NCBI RefSeq assembly: GCF_018332655.1
Contig: NZ_BOQL01000028.1
Coordinates: 80,299 to 144,298 of the forward strand
DNA length: 64,000 nucleotides
Source: Actinoplanes auranticolor
GTDB lineage: Bacteria; Actinomycetota; Actinomycetes; Mycobacteriales; Micromonosporaceae
Reading direction: 5' to 3'
In this document: positions 17,521 to 26,767 of the stretch, in pieces
Numbering within the stretch: position 1 is the first letter of the stretch
How the letters are laid out: every line of letters starts with the position of its first letter
Translations under genes and position numbers: made by a program
Notes under the pieces: generated by a model
The model's database searches: none
Told to the model about the DNA's origin: nothing
The model's input: the letters and a program-made list of their open reading frames with translations, nothing else

Positions 17521-17592
17521 CGCAGCGGCAAGAACCCGGGGCGTCGCAGCGGCAAGAACCCGGAGCGCCGCAGCGGCACGGGCTCAGAGCGC
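17521..17592. repeat. Three 24-nt tandem repeats
   Basis: Units start at 17521, 17545 and 17569 and share CGCAGCGGCA followed by (A/C)(G)AACCCGG(A/G)GCG-like sequence. The first two differ at two positions; the third is more diverged and runs into the stop codon of the gene ending at 17584. Confidence 0.75.
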
Positions 17593-18018
17593 CGCGAGCG
17601 ACCGGACGTAATTGACCTGCTGATGGACGTAGGTGACCTGCGACTGATCGGTCACCGGGATCCGCGCGACGTACTGCCGCGTCGCGTTGGTCACCGTCAC
17701 CTGCACCGTCCCGCGTGGGACCGTCACCTTCACCAGCAGGAACAGCAGGCTGAACACCGTCAGCACGCAGAAGCCCACGATCGCCGCGGCGATGGCCCAC
17801 GGCGGGATCTTCTGCTCGTTGTGCCAGTAGTCGTTCACCGTCCACGTCGAGCCGGCCAGCGGGATGTCCCCGGCCGGCGTGTGGACCACCGTCGACGTGA
17901 CAGCCATGTCGCCGATCTGGGCGATCACCGGGCCCGGTGCGAGCGGGTCGGGCGGGACCGGCTGGGCGGGGGCGGGCACGCTCCAGGGGTCACTCGGCGT
18001 GGAGTCCGGAAAGGTCAC
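17584..18018 (-). CDS. Single-pass membrane protein of unknown function
   Basis: 144 residues: a Pro-rich N-terminal 35 residues, a beta-rich segment with AGSTWTVNDYWHNEQKIPPW, one transmembrane helix (AIAAAIVGFCVLTVFSLLFL) and an extracytoplasmic or cytoplasmic C-terminus with VTVPRGTVQVTVTN. No catalytic motif. GTG start lies 7 nt behind TAACCT read on the minus strand, fitting a leaderless transcript. The SURF1 gene upstream ends 10 nt before it. Confidence 0.7.
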   Translation of the reverse strand: MTFPDSTPSDPWSVPAPAQPVPPDPLAPGPVIAQIGDMAVTSTVVHTPAGDIPLAGSTWTVNDYWHNEQKIPPWAIAAAIVGFCVLTVFSLLFLLVKVTVPRGTVQVTVTNATRQYVARIPVTDQSQVTYVHQQVNYVRSLAAL

Positions 18019-18028
18019 TCCGCCGAGG

Positions 18029-18847
18029 TTAGTCGGGCTGCCGCGCGCTGGGAACGGCCGCCATGCGCTGGTCCGCCGCCGCCACCCGGTCCACCCGCTT
18101 CTTCGGTGCGTCGCCGTTGGCTTCCTTGCGCGCCTGCCACCCGTACGCGAGCAGCGCCATCACCGCGAACAGCCACCACTGGACCGCGTAGCCGCCGTTC
18201 TGCCAGGCGTCCTCGTGGTCGATCGAGACCCGTGTGAAGCCCGGCTCCGGCTCGCTGACCAGCACGTACGCCCCGTACACGGGGAACGGCAGCTCGGCCG
18301 CCAGTTTGGGCACCGCGATCCGCCGGGTGTCGATCCGGCCGTCGCGCCGCGCCAGCGGGGCCGGCCGGCTCTCCGACAGGTGCACCTGGCCCACCACCGT
18401 GACCTGGCCCGCCGGCGCCGGGGGAGCCACCGGGGCCGAGATCGCGTCGCCGTCCTTCGACGGGACCCAGCCGCGGTCGATCAGCACCGCGGTGCCGTCG
18501 GCCAGCAGCAGCGGGGTGACGATCTCGAAGCCCACCAGCCCGTCGACCGTGCGTCCGCGCGCCTGGATCTCGTGCGCCGGGTCGTACCGTCCGGTGACCG
18601 TGACCTTCGTCCACGCCGCGTCCTCGCCGGGGGACGCGCCCGGCCTGCCCGGCGCTTCAGGCCGGGCCAGCACCGAGCTCAGCGGCACCGCGGGGGTGGA
18701 GTCGGCGGCGTCGATCCGCGCGTTGATCGCGCTGCGTTCCTGGTAGCGGTGCAGCTGCCAGTTGCCCAGGAACACCATGATCACCGAGGCGGCCACGGTG
18801 AGCGCCGCGGCGGCCAGCCAGCGGGGCGTCAGCAGGAACCGGTACAC
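18029..18847 (-). CDS. SURF1-family cytochrome oxidase assembly protein
   Basis: 272 residues with two transmembrane helices, one at residues 8-28 (WLAAAALTVAASVIMVFLG, followed by the family hallmark NWQLHRYQER) and one near 215-232 (WWLFAVMALLAYGW). Between them is the extracytoplasmic domain with VTVTGRYDPAHEI, LLADGTAVLIDRGWVP and NGGYAVQWWLFA, all typical of SURF1. SURF1 helps insert haem a into cytochrome aa3 oxidase. GTG lies 6 nt behind TAGCCT. A CtaJ-like oxidase subunit gene is found separately near 39.6 kb. Confidence 0.9.
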   Translation of the reverse strand: MYRFLLTPRWLAAAALTVAASVIMVFLGNWQLHRYQERSAINARIDAADSTPAVPLSSVLARPEAPGRPGASPGEDAAWTKVTVTGRYDPAHEIQARGRTVDGLVGFEIVTPLLLADGTAVLIDRGWVPSKDGDAISAPVAPPAPAGQVTVVGQVHLSESRPAPLARRDGRIDTRRIAVPKLAAELPFPVYGAYVLVSEPEPGFTRVSIDHEDAWQNGGYAVQWWLFAVMALLAYGWQARKEANGDAPKKRVDRVAAADQRMAAVPSARQPD

Positions 18848-18955
18848 GTTCTGAGGCTACCCGGCTCGCGACGGCCGCTTTCCGCTGGCAGGTAGGGTGC
18901 GATGTCCGGCGGTCAATATCATGTCGCCGCCGTTCTCCATATCCCCGAGGGAGCC

Positions 18956-20422
18956 ATGATGTCCGCCCACTCGCGCCTGGTGGTGAGCGCACCCTCGTCC
19001 GGGCACGGGAAGACCGCGATCGCGGTCGGGTTGCTCGCCGCCTGCACCGCGCGCGGCGTGCCGGCCACCGGCTTCAAGGTCGGCCCCGACCACACCGACG
19101 CCGCCTATCTCGGCCTGGCCGCGGGGCGTCCCGGCCGCAACCTCGACCCGCGCCTGGTCGGCGCGCAGCGCATCGCGCCGCTGTTCGCGCACGGCGCGGC
19201 CGGCTCGCAGATCGCCGTCATCGAGGGCGCGATGGGCCTGTTCGACAGCCTGACCGGACAACCCGAGATCGACGGTACGGCCGCAGTCGCCGCCGCGCTG
19301 CGCGCGCCGGTGGTGCTCGTGGTCGACGTGGCCGCGATGGGCCACTCGCTGGCCGCGCTGGTCCACGGGTTCCGGATGTTCGACGAGATGGTGCACCTCG
19401 GCGGCGTCATCCTGAACCGGGTGGCCTCGCCCCGCCACGAGGAGATGCTGCGCACCGCGCTGGACGACATCGGCATGCCCGTGCTGGGCGCGCTGCGCCG
19501 CGGGGATCTGCCGGCCGTGCTGCCGGCCCGCGCGCAGGGCCCGGTGCCGGTGGCGCACCGCACGGTCGAGGCGGTCCGGGCCGTGCGCCGGCTCGGGGAG
19601 GCCGTCGCCGGCGCGATCGACCTCGATCGGGTGATTGCGCTGGCCGATGCGGCGCCGCCGCTGCCCGAGCCGGCCTGGTCGCCGGTGGACGCGCTGGCCG
19701 AGGCGACCGGCGAGCCGCCGGTGCCGCCGGAGAACCGGCCGGTGATCGCGCTGGCCGGCGGTCCGGGCGCTCCGTACACGTACGTCGAGACCGTGGAACT
19801 GCTCACGGCGGCCGGCGCCGAGGTCGCGATCGTCGACCCGCTGCGCGACGAGACCCTCCCGGCGGGCACCCGCGGGCTCATGATCGGGGCGGCGCTGCCG
19901 GAGGGGTACGCGGAAGAGCTGTCCGCGAACCGTCGCCTGTGCGCGGCCGTGGCCCAGCTGGCCCACGACAACCGGCCGATCATCGCCGAGGGGGTCGGCC
20001 TGCCCTGGCTGACCCGTGACTTCGACGGCCGCCCGATGTGCGGGGTGCTGGACGCGTCGGCGCTGACCGCCGGCCAGACGATCGCGGGCTACCGCGAGGC
20101 GACCGCCCCGGTGACCTCCCCGCTGGCCCCGGCCGGTGCCCGGATCACCGGCTACAAGCAGCACCGGGCGATCGTCACGCCGCGGGCCGGCCAGGTGCCG
20201 GCCTGGACCTGGGCGGGCGGCAACCCGGAGGGTTTCATCCGGCGCCAGGTGCACGCGTCCCAGCTCGGCCTGCACTGGGCCGGCGCGCCGGAGATCGCCC
20301 GCCGCCTGGTCGCGGCGATGCTGACCCCGGCGCAGCCGGCCCCGGTCGTGCCGCCGCAGCCCGACGAGGACCCGGGTGAGCAGACCCTCTCGCTGTCCGG
20401 GCTGACCCCGCCCCCGGCCTGA
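18956..20422 (+). CDS. cobB: Cobyrinate a,c-diamide synthase
   Basis: 488 residues from ATG 18956, chosen for the GAGGGAG site just upstream; an upstream in-frame ATG (18902) lies only 3 nt after TAGGGT and would not be in the mRNA. N-terminal P-loop SAPSSGHGKT, then GFKVGPDHTDAAYLGLAAGR and VIEGAMGLFD, as in CobB/CbiA. The amidotransferase half normally has a catalytic Cys in GxCxG; here the equivalent stretch is AEGVGLPWLTRDFDGRPMCG, so the nucleophile is not where expected and should be checked. The C-terminal HRAIVTPRAG and HASQLGLHW supply the His region. Confidence 0.85.
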   Translation: MMSAHSRLVVSAPSSGHGKTAIAVGLLAACTARGVPATGFKVGPDHTDAAYLGLAAGRPGRNLDPRLVGAQRIAPLFAHGAAGSQIAVIEGAMGLFDSLTGQPEIDGTAAVAAALRAPVVLVVDVAAMGHSLAALVHGFRMFDEMVHLGGVILNRVASPRHEEMLRTALDDIGMPVLGALRRGDLPAVLPARAQGPVPVAHRTVEAVRAVRRLGEAVAGAIDLDRVIALADAAPPLPEPAWSPVDALAEATGEPPVPPENRPVIALAGGPGAPYTYVETVELLTAAGAEVAIVDPLRDETLPAGTRGLMIGAALPEGYAEELSANRRLCAAVAQLAHDNRPIIAEGVGLPWLTRDFDGRPMCGVLDASALTAGQTIAGYREATAPVTSPLAPAGARITGYKQHRAIVTPRAGQVPAWTWAGGNPEGFIRRQVHASQLGLHWAGAPEIARRLVAAMLTPAQPAPVVPPQPDEDPGEQTLSLSGLTPPPA

Positions 20423-20518
20423 TCGCCGCCTCCCCGCTCAACCCGGCCGGAAGTGGGGTCGGTCGATGTCGCACCCCGGCCTTACGGTGAAGGGGTTCGA
20501 CGAGAAGGGAGCACCGCC

Positions 20519-21118
20519 GTGGCCGACCGTGTCCCGCTGGATTTCGCCCCACCGGTCCGCCAGGTGCGGTCCCTGCTGCTGGGGATCACCGACGACCACC
20601 TGGGTGCCCCGACGCCCTGCCCCGACTGGACGGTCGGCGACCTGCTGGATCACCTGGCCGGCCTGTCCCGGGCGTTCACCCAGGCCGCCCAGAAGAAGTC
20701 CGACGCGCCCGGCGGCCCGCCGCCTCCGCCCTCCGCCGCACTCCTGTCACCCCAGTGGCGCAGCCGCTTGCCGGTCGTCCTGGAGGATCTGGCCATCGCC
20801 TGGCGCTCGCCCTCGGCCTGGGAGGGCACGGCGCGAGCGGGCGGCGTCACCATGCCCGCCGCCGAGATGGGCCTGGTCGCGGTCAACGAGCTGACCATGC
20901 ACGGCTGGGATCTCGCCCGCGCGACCGGTCAGGAGTATGCCGCCGATCCGCGGCTGCTCGAGCCGCTGATCGAGTTCCTCTCCCAGGGCCCGCCGGAGGG
21001 CACCCCGGGGCTGTTCGGCCCGGTCGTGCCGGTCGACGGTGAAGCCGAGCTGCTCGATCAGGCCGTCGCCCTGGCCGGCCGCAATCCCCGCTGGCGCCCG
21101 GTGTCGTCCGCGCGCTGA
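20519..21118 (+). CDS. DinB/maleylpyruvate-isomerase-like metal-binding protein (TIGR03086 type)
   Basis: 199 residues from GTG with GAAGGGAG upstream. The N-terminal four-helix bundle has the signature TPCPDWTVGDLLDHLAG, where His is a metal ligand, and the second half carries ELTMHGWDLARATGQ with another His. These are mycothiol-dependent isomerase/transferase relatives in actinobacteria, with mostly unknown substrates. Stands 13 nt from the convergent PBP gene. Confidence 0.85.
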   Translation: MADRVPLDFAPPVRQVRSLLLGITDDHLGAPTPCPDWTVGDLLDHLAGLSRAFTQAAQKKSDAPGGPPPPPSAALLSPQWRSRLPVVLEDLAIAWRSPSAWEGTARAGGVTMPAAEMGLVAVNELTMHGWDLARATGQEYAADPRLLEPLIEFLSQGPPEGTPGLFGPVVPVDGEAELLDQAVALAGRNPRWRPVSSAR

Positions 21119-21131
21119 GGGCGCGGGCCCG

Positions 21132-23336
21132 TCACCAACCGGAACGGTTCGAGGAGCCGGAACGGTTCCACGAGCCGTGGATCAGCTCGTCCGGCGGCGG
21201 GGTGAACTTCGCCTTGGGCTGGCCCTTGAGCGCATCCTTCAGCGTCTGCGCCACGGTGAACTTCGAGATCGTGCCCCGGCTCGTGCCCACCGTGTTCTTG
21301 GGGTTGTCCGGGTCGGCCACGAAGGCCGCCGCGGCCAGCTGGGGCGTGAAGCCGCAGAACCACGCGCTCCGGTTGCTGTCCGTCGTGCCGCTCTTGCCGG
21401 CCACCGGCCGCTTCATGGTCGCGTGCACCATGGGTGAGGTCTCCCAGCCGCCGCAGCTGCCCTTCGCCGCGCCGTAGCCGGTGACGCAGCGGGCCGCGTC
21501 GGTCGCCGCCCGCGCGACCGCCGGTCGCAGCGCCTGACGGCAGCGGGGCCCGGCGACCTTCTTGCCCTGGTACGTCAACGACGCCCCGTCCCGGGTGTTG
21601 ATCATGCGGACCGGGATCGGCTCGCAGTACTTGCCCTCGGCGCCCAGCGTGGCGAAGACGTTCGCCATCTCGATCGGCGTCGCGTCGCTGACGCCCAGCG
21701 TGAACGCTCCCCACCCGTCGGCGTGGTCCGGCCCGGCCAGCGTGCGGTCGACCTCGGTGCGCCACTTCAGGCCCAGCCGCTCGGCCATCCGGACCGCCTT
21801 CTCCGCGCCGACCTTCTGCTCCAGCTGCACGAAGTACGTGTTCACCGACTTGCCGAACCCGCTCCACATGGTCTGCCGGCCGGTCATCGAGGCGCTGGAG
21901 TTCTTCGGGCACCAGTGCACACCGCAGGTCGCCGGTCCGGGGGCGGTGATGTACTTCGACACGTACCGCTGCGGGGAGTTGAAGGCCGTGCTCAGCGGCA
22001 TGCCCTCGTCCAGGGCGGCCAGCATCGTGAAGATCTTGAAGGTCGAGCCGGCCTGGTAGCCCGCCATGTCGCCGCCGCCGAGCAGCGGGTTCACCGTGTT
22101 CGGGTAGTTGCCCTTGAAGTCGTCGCGCTTGCGCCGGTCGCTGTGCTCGCCGTTGTTCTCCTGGTCGAGCGAGTACTTGCGGTTCACCGCCATCGCCTTG
22201 ATCCGGCCGGTGCCGGGCTCGACGACGACCTCGCCGTGGGCGTAGACGCTCTTTCTCTTCTCCTTGTCCAGGACGTGCTTGAGCGCCGACTTCTGGATCT
22301 TCGGGTCGAGGGTGGTGACCACCTTGTAGCCACCGCGACGCAGGTTGGCCATGCGTTCCTGCGACGTCTTGCCGAAGGCGGGCTGCTCGATCCACCAGTT
22401 GCGCAGGTAGTCGCAGAAGAAACCCCAGTCGTTGTGCTTCTTCGGCACGGAGACGCAGTCGTTCGGCGGGGCGGTCAGCTTCAGCTTGATCTTCGACCTC
22501 TTCGCCGCGGCCGCCTCGGCCCCGGTGATCGCGTTCATCTTGTGCATCTGCTCGATCACGTAGTTACGCCGGTTGGTGGCCGCGGTCCGGTCGTTGGTCG
22601 CCGGGTCGTACGCCGAGGGCGCCTTGACCAGCCCGGCCAGCAGCGCCGCCTCAGTCAGCGACAGGTCCGCCGGCTTCTTGGAGAAGAAGACCTCGGCAGC
22701 CGCGAAGATCCCGTACGCCCGGTGCCCGAAGTACGCCGAGTTCAGGTACCGCTCGAGGATGTCCTGCTTCGACAGGCGCTTCTCCAGCTCGATGGCCAGC
22801 CGCATCTCGCGCAGCTTGCGGGCGGTGGTCTGCTCGGTCGCCTCGAGCGCCTGCTTGGGGGTCTTCGCGCCGTCGCGCAGCGCCATCCGCACGTACTGCA
22901 TGGTCAGCGTGGAAGCGCCCTGGGAGACGGTTCCGGCCTGCTGGTTCGCCACGAAGGCCCGGGCCACGCCTTTGGCGTCGACCCCGTTGTGCTCGTAGAA
23001 CCGGGTGTCCTCGGACGCCACGATCGCCTGGATGATGAACGGCGACATGTCCGCGATCTTCGTCGGCTTGCGGTGCTCCTCGTAGAACGTGGTGAGCAGC
23101 GTCTTGCCGTCGTTGGCGTACACGTAGGTGGTCTGCGCCGAGGGCACCTCGGTGAGCCCTTCCGGCATGCTCGCCAGCGCGTCGGCACCGTTCTTGGCGC
23201 CGACCCCGGCCAGCGCCACCAGCGGGAAGATCAGACCCGCGACCACGATCCCGGCGATGAGTCCCGCGCGGATGAGCGGCGCGATCCGTCCAGCTTTGGC
23301 GAGTCCGGTCTTCGTCACCCTTCGAAGGTATGACAA
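21132..23336 (-). CDS. Bifunctional class A penicillin-binding protein
   Basis: 734 residues. One N-terminal transmembrane helix (residues 23-45), then a GT51 transglycosylase domain with SEDTRFYEHNGVD, GASTLTMQYVRMAL and KRLSKQDILERYLN, followed by a transpeptidase domain with SxxK (AGSTFK), SxN (KSVNTYF) and KSGTT. It polymerises lipid II and cross-links peptidoglycan outside the membrane. The C-terminus carries a nearly perfect short repeat (SWNRSGSSNRSGW). The start is GTG or ATG within the first ten residues. Divergent from cobC with a 54 nt gap. Confidence 0.95.
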   Translation of the reverse strand: MSYLRRVTKTGLAKAGRIAPLIRAGLIAGIVVAGLIFPLVALAGVGAKNGADALASMPEGLTEVPSAQTTYVYANDGKTLLTTFYEEHRKPTKIADMSPFIIQAIVASEDTRFYEHNGVDAKGVARAFVANQQAGTVSQGASTLTMQYVRMALRDGAKTPKQALEATEQTTARKLREMRLAIELEKRLSKQDILERYLNSAYFGHRAYGIFAAAEVFFSKKPADLSLTEAALLAGLVKAPSAYDPATNDRTAATNRRNYVIEQMHKMNAITGAEAAAAKRSKIKLKLTAPPNDCVSVPKKHNDWGFFCDYLRNWWIEQPAFGKTSQERMANLRRGGYKVVTTLDPKIQKSALKHVLDKEKRKSVYAHGEVVVEPGTGRIKAMAVNRKYSLDQENNGEHSDRRKRDDFKGNYPNTVNPLLGGGDMAGYQAGSTFKIFTMLAALDEGMPLSTAFNSPQRYVSKYITAPGPATCGVHWCPKNSSASMTGRQTMWSGFGKSVNTYFVQLEQKVGAEKAVRMAERLGLKWRTEVDRTLAGPDHADGWGAFTLGVSDATPIEMANVFATLGAEGKYCEPIPVRMINTRDGASLTYQGKKVAGPRCRQALRPAVARAATDAARCVTGYGAAKGSCGGWETSPMVHATMKRPVAGKSGTTDSNRSAWFCGFTPQLAAAAFVADPDNPKNTVGTSRGTISKFTVAQTLKDALKGQPKAKFTPPPDELIHGSWNRSGSSNRSGW

Positions 23337-23390
23337 AACCGCTCATGTCCTCACGGAACGGCTGAAGTAATCGGCCGGATCACATCCGGC

Positions 23391-24494
23391 ATGCTGGGGC
23401 GTGTGACCTTTTCCGTGGACCTTCCTCCGGATGCCGGTGCCGGAGCGGCGGATCTGCATCACCATGGTGACGCCGAGGTGGCTCCCGGCCTGGTGGACCT
23501 GGCGGTCAACGTGCGGCGCCAGCCGATGCCGCAGTGGCTGGCCGGACCGATCCAGGCCACGCTGACCGAGCTGGCGGCGTACCCCAGCGACACCGCCGCG
23601 ACCGCCGCCGTCGCCGCCCGGCACGGCCGCGACCCGGCCGAGGTGCTGCTCACCGCCGGCGCCGCGCAGGCCTTCGTGCTGATCGCCCAGACGCTGCGCG
23701 ACGCGCGCCGGCCGGTCGTGGTGCATCCGCAGTTCACCGAGCCCGAGGCGGCGCTGCGCAATGCCGGGCACCGGGTCGAGCGGGTGCTGCTGCGCGAGGC
23801 GGACGGCTTCCGGCTCGACCCGGAGCTGGTGCCCGCCGACGCGGACCTGGTCTTCGTGGGCAACCCCACCAACCCGACGTCCGTGCTGCACCCGGCCGCC
23901 GACGTGGCCGCGCTGGCCCGTCCGGGACGGGTGCTGGTGGTGGACGAGGCGTTCGCCGACACCACGTACCGGGCCGGGGTGAGCGGCGAGCCCGAGTCGC
24001 TGGCCGCCCGCCGCGACCTGCCGGGGCTGCTCGTCCTGCGCAGCCTGACCAAGACCTGGGGGCTGGCCGGCCTGCGCATCGGCTACGCGCTCGGTCCCGC
24101 CGAGCTGCTGGCCCGGCTGGCCACCGCGCAGCCGCTCTGGGCGGTCGCCACCCCGGCGCTGGCCGCGGCCACCGCCTGCGCGAGCCCGGTCGCGGTGGCC
24201 GCGGAACGGCGGATCGCCGCCGAGCTGGCCGCCGAACGTGACCACCTGGTGGAACGCCTGAGCGGCGTGCCGGACGTCACTGTGGCCGGCCGACCGGCCA
24301 GCGCCTTCGTCGCGGTCCGCCTCGCCGGCGCCGACCAGGTGCGTCTCGAGCTGCGCAAACGGGGGTACGCGGTGCGCCGCGGCGACACTTTCCCGGGGCT
24401 GGGTGCCGATTGGCTCCGGATCGCGGTGCGCGACACTGCCACCACGGACGCGTTTGTTGCGACCCTGACGGATGTGTTGAAGGAGCGACAGTGA
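23391..24494 (+). CDS. cobC: Threonine-phosphate decarboxylase-like aminotransferase (CobC)
   Basis: 367 residues, fold type I PLP enzyme. The Schiff-base Lys sits in RSLTKTWGLAGLRIGYALG; FVGNPTNPTSVLH and VVDEAFADT hold the cofactor. An N-terminal DLHHHGDAEVAPGLVDLAVN matches CobC/CobD-decarboxylase proteins that make aminopropanol phosphate for the nucleotide loop of B12. Its GTGA overlap with cobT supports this over HisC. GTG 23403, 7 nt behind CATGCT, is an alternative leaderless start. Confidence 0.85.
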   Translation: MLGRVTFSVDLPPDAGAGAADLHHHGDAEVAPGLVDLAVNVRRQPMPQWLAGPIQATLTELAAYPSDTAATAAVAARHGRDPAEVLLTAGAAQAFVLIAQTLRDARRPVVVHPQFTEPEAALRNAGHRVERVLLREADGFRLDPELVPADADLVFVGNPTNPTSVLHPAADVAALARPGRVLVVDEAFADTTYRAGVSGEPESLAARRDLPGLLVLRSLTKTWGLAGLRIGYALGPAELLARLATAQPLWAVATPALAAATACASPVAVAAERRIAAELAAERDHLVERLSGVPDVTVAGRPASAFVAVRLAGADQVRLELRKRGYAVRRGDTFPGLGADWLRIAVRDTATTDAFVATLTDVLKERQ

Positions 24495-25543
24495 CCCTGG
24501 AGACGACCCTCGCCGCGATCGGCCCCGCCGATGAGCCGGCCATGGCCGCCGCCCGCGACCTGCAGGCCCGGCTGACCAAGCCGGCCGGCTCGCTGGGCGC
24601 CCTCGAGGAGTTGTCCGTCCGCCTGGCCGGCCTGGCCGGCACCTGCCCGCCACCGCTGCCCGAGCCCGCCTCGATCGCCGTCTTCGCCGGGGACCACGGC
24701 GTGCACGCGCAGGGCGTCTCACCGTGGCCGCAGGAGGTCACCGCCCAGATGGTGGCCAACTTCGTGGCCGGTGGCGCGGTGATCAACGCGTTCGCCCGCC
24801 AGGTGGGCGCCTCGCTGATGGTCGTGGACGTCGGCGTGAAGATCCCGCTGCACGGCGGGGACACCCTGCTCGACGCGAACATCCGCCGGGGCACCCGCGA
24901 CTTCACCGTCGAGCCGGCGATGACCGTCGACGAGGCCCGCGCAGCGCTGGAGGTGGGCATCTCGGTCGCCCGCGCGCTGGTCGACGGCGGCGCGAAGTGC
25001 CTGCTCACCGGGGACATGGGCATCGCCAATACGACCCCGGCGGCGGCCCTGGTGGCCGCCTTCACCGGTGCCGAGCCGGTCGCGGTGACCGGCCGCGGCA
25101 CGGGCATCGACGACGAGACCCACGCCCACAAGACCGCCGTGATCGCCGGTGCGCTGGCCACCCACGCCCCCGACCCGAAGCAGCCGCTGGCCACGCTGGC
25201 CGCGCTGGGCGGTCTGGAGCACGCCGCGCTGGCCGGCTTCATCCTCGGCGCGGCCGAGCGCCGGGTGCCGGTGATCATCGACGGGGTGATCGCCTGCTCG
25301 GCCGCCGTGGTCGCCGCCGCGTTCGCGCCCGACGCGGTCGCCGCGATGGTGGCCGGACACCGTTCGGCCGAGCCCGGCGCCGCCGTCGCGCTCGCCCACC
25401 TGGGCCTGACCCCGCTGCTCGATCTGGGTATGCGGCTGGGTGAGGGCACCGGCGCCGCGCTGGCGCTGCCGATCGTCACCGGCGCGGTCCGGGTCCTGCA
25501 CGACGTGGCCACCTTCGACTCGGCGGGAGTGTCGGAGAAGTGA
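24491..25543 (+). CDS. cobT: Nicotinate-nucleotide:dimethylbenzimidazole phosphoribosyltransferase
   Basis: 350 residues. CobT makes alpha-ribazole phosphate, the lower ligand precursor of B12. Landmarks: TKPAGSLGALEEL, VFAGDHGVHAQGVSPWPQEV, GDMGIANTTPAAAL, GRGTGIDDE and the catalytic Glu in MRLGEGTGAALALP near the C-terminus. GTG overlaps the cobC stop and the stop overlaps the next GTG, so cobC-cobT-cysG-like form one coupled unit. Confidence 0.95.
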   Translation: MTLETTLAAIGPADEPAMAAARDLQARLTKPAGSLGALEELSVRLAGLAGTCPPPLPEPASIAVFAGDHGVHAQGVSPWPQEVTAQMVANFVAGGAVINAFARQVGASLMVVDVGVKIPLHGGDTLLDANIRRGTRDFTVEPAMTVDEARAALEVGISVARALVDGGAKCLLTGDMGIANTTPAAALVAAFTGAEPVAVTGRGTGIDDETHAHKTAVIAGALATHAPDPKQPLATLAALGGLEHAALAGFILGAAERRVPVIIDGVIACSAAVVAAAFAPDAVAAMVAGHRSAEPGAAVALAHLGLTPLLDLGMRLGEGTGAALALPIVTGAVRVLHDVATFDSAGVSEK

Positions 25544-26739
25544 ACCTCTATCCCATGGCGCTCAAGCTCGATGGCCGGCGCGTACTGGTCGTCGGGGGCG
25601 GCGCGGTGGCAACCCGGCGGATGCCGGCTCTGCTCGCCGCCGGCGCCCGGGTCGACCTGGTGTCACCCGAGCTGACCCCGGCGCTGCACGCGTACGTGGC
25701 GGCCGGGCGGCTGACCTGGCAGGAACGGCGGTTCGTCGCCTCGGACGTGGACGGCGCCTGGCTGGTGCAGGTGGCCATCGACGACCCGGCCGCCGCCGCC
25801 GAGGTCAGCGTGGCCGCCGAGGAGCGGGGCGTGTTCTGCGTACGCGCGGACGACCGCGACGCCGCTACCGCGTGGACCCCGGCGGTGACCCGGCACGACG
25901 AGGTCACGGTGGCGGTCACCGACAGCGGCGACCGCAAGCGGGCCCGGGCCGTCCGCGATCTGATCGCCGCCGCCCTCGAGGAGACGCCGCAGCGCCGGCA
26001 CGAACCCTTGCGGGGCCAGGTCGCGCTGGTCGGCAGCGGTCCCGGCGACCCGGAGCTGATCACCGTCAAGGGACGCCGCCTGCTGGCCCGCGCCGACGTG
26101 GTGGTGGCCGACCGGCTGGTGCCCGGCATGCTCCTGGACGAGCTGCGGCCCGACGTGGAGCTGGTCGACGCGGCCAAGATCCCGTACGGGGCGTCGGTGG
26201 CGCAGGAGGAGATCAACCGGGTCATCGTCGAGCGGGCGAAGGCCGGGGCCTTCGTGGTGCGGCTCAAGGGCGGTGACCCGTTCGTCTTCGGCCGTGGCGG
26301 TGAGGAGGTCGTGGCGTGCGCCGAGGCGGGCGTACCCGTGCTGGTCGTCCCCGGGGTGACCAGCTCGATCGCCGCTCCGGCGCTGGCCGGCATCCCGGTC
26401 ACCCACCGCGGCGTGGCCCACGAGTTCACGGTGGTCTCCGGGCACGTGCCGCCGGACAGCCCCGAGTCGCTGGTGGACTGGGCCGCGCTGGCCCAGCTGC
26501 GCGGCACGCTGGTGGTGCTGATGGGCCTGAAGAACCTGCCGAAGATCGCCGCCCGGCTCGTCGCCGAGGGCCGGTCCCCGCAGACGCCGGCCGCGGTCGT
26601 GCAGGAGGGCTCGACGGACGCTCAGCGGGTGCTGCGCAGCACGCTCGGCGAGGTGGCCGCGGCCGCCGCCGGCGCGGGGATCAGGCCGCCCGCCGTCGTG
26701 GTGGTCGGCGACGTGGTCGCGGTCCTGGAACGGGGATAG
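25540..26739 (+). CDS. Uroporphyrinogen-III C-methyltransferase fused to a precorrin-2 dehydrogenase domain
   Basis: 399 residues. The first 145 residues are the NAD-binding CysG-N/SirC-like domain (KLDGRRVLVVGGGAVATRR). Residues 155-399 are an S-AdoMet-dependent SumT/CobA domain with VGSGPGDPELITVKG, VVADRLV, VVRLKGGDPFVFGRG and VVPGVTSSIAAPA. It methylates uroporphyrinogen III twice to precorrin-2 and oxidises it, feeding B12 and sirohaem. The ferrochelatase helical domain of classic CysG is reduced. Placed after cobT with 4 nt overlap. The symbols cysG or cobA are both used for this arrangement. Confidence 0.9.
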   Translation: MNLYPMALKLDGRRVLVVGGGAVATRRMPALLAAGARVDLVSPELTPALHAYVAAGRLTWQERRFVASDVDGAWLVQVAIDDPAAAAEVSVAAEERGVFCVRADDRDAATAWTPAVTRHDEVTVAVTDSGDRKRARAVRDLIAAALEETPQRRHEPLRGQVALVGSGPGDPELITVKGRRLLARADVVVADRLVPGMLLDELRPDVELVDAAKIPYGASVAQEEINRVIVERAKAGAFVVRLKGGDPFVFGRGGEEVVACAEAGVPVLVVPGVTSSIAAPALAGIPVTHRGVAHEFTVVSGHVPPDSPESLVDWAALAQLRGTLVVLMGLKNLPKIAARLVAEGRSPQTPAAVVQEGSTDAQRVLRSTLGEVAAAAAGAGIRPPAVVVVGDVVAVLERG

Positions 26740-26767
26740 CCGCGTGAGCGATGGGTAACGGTCAGAC

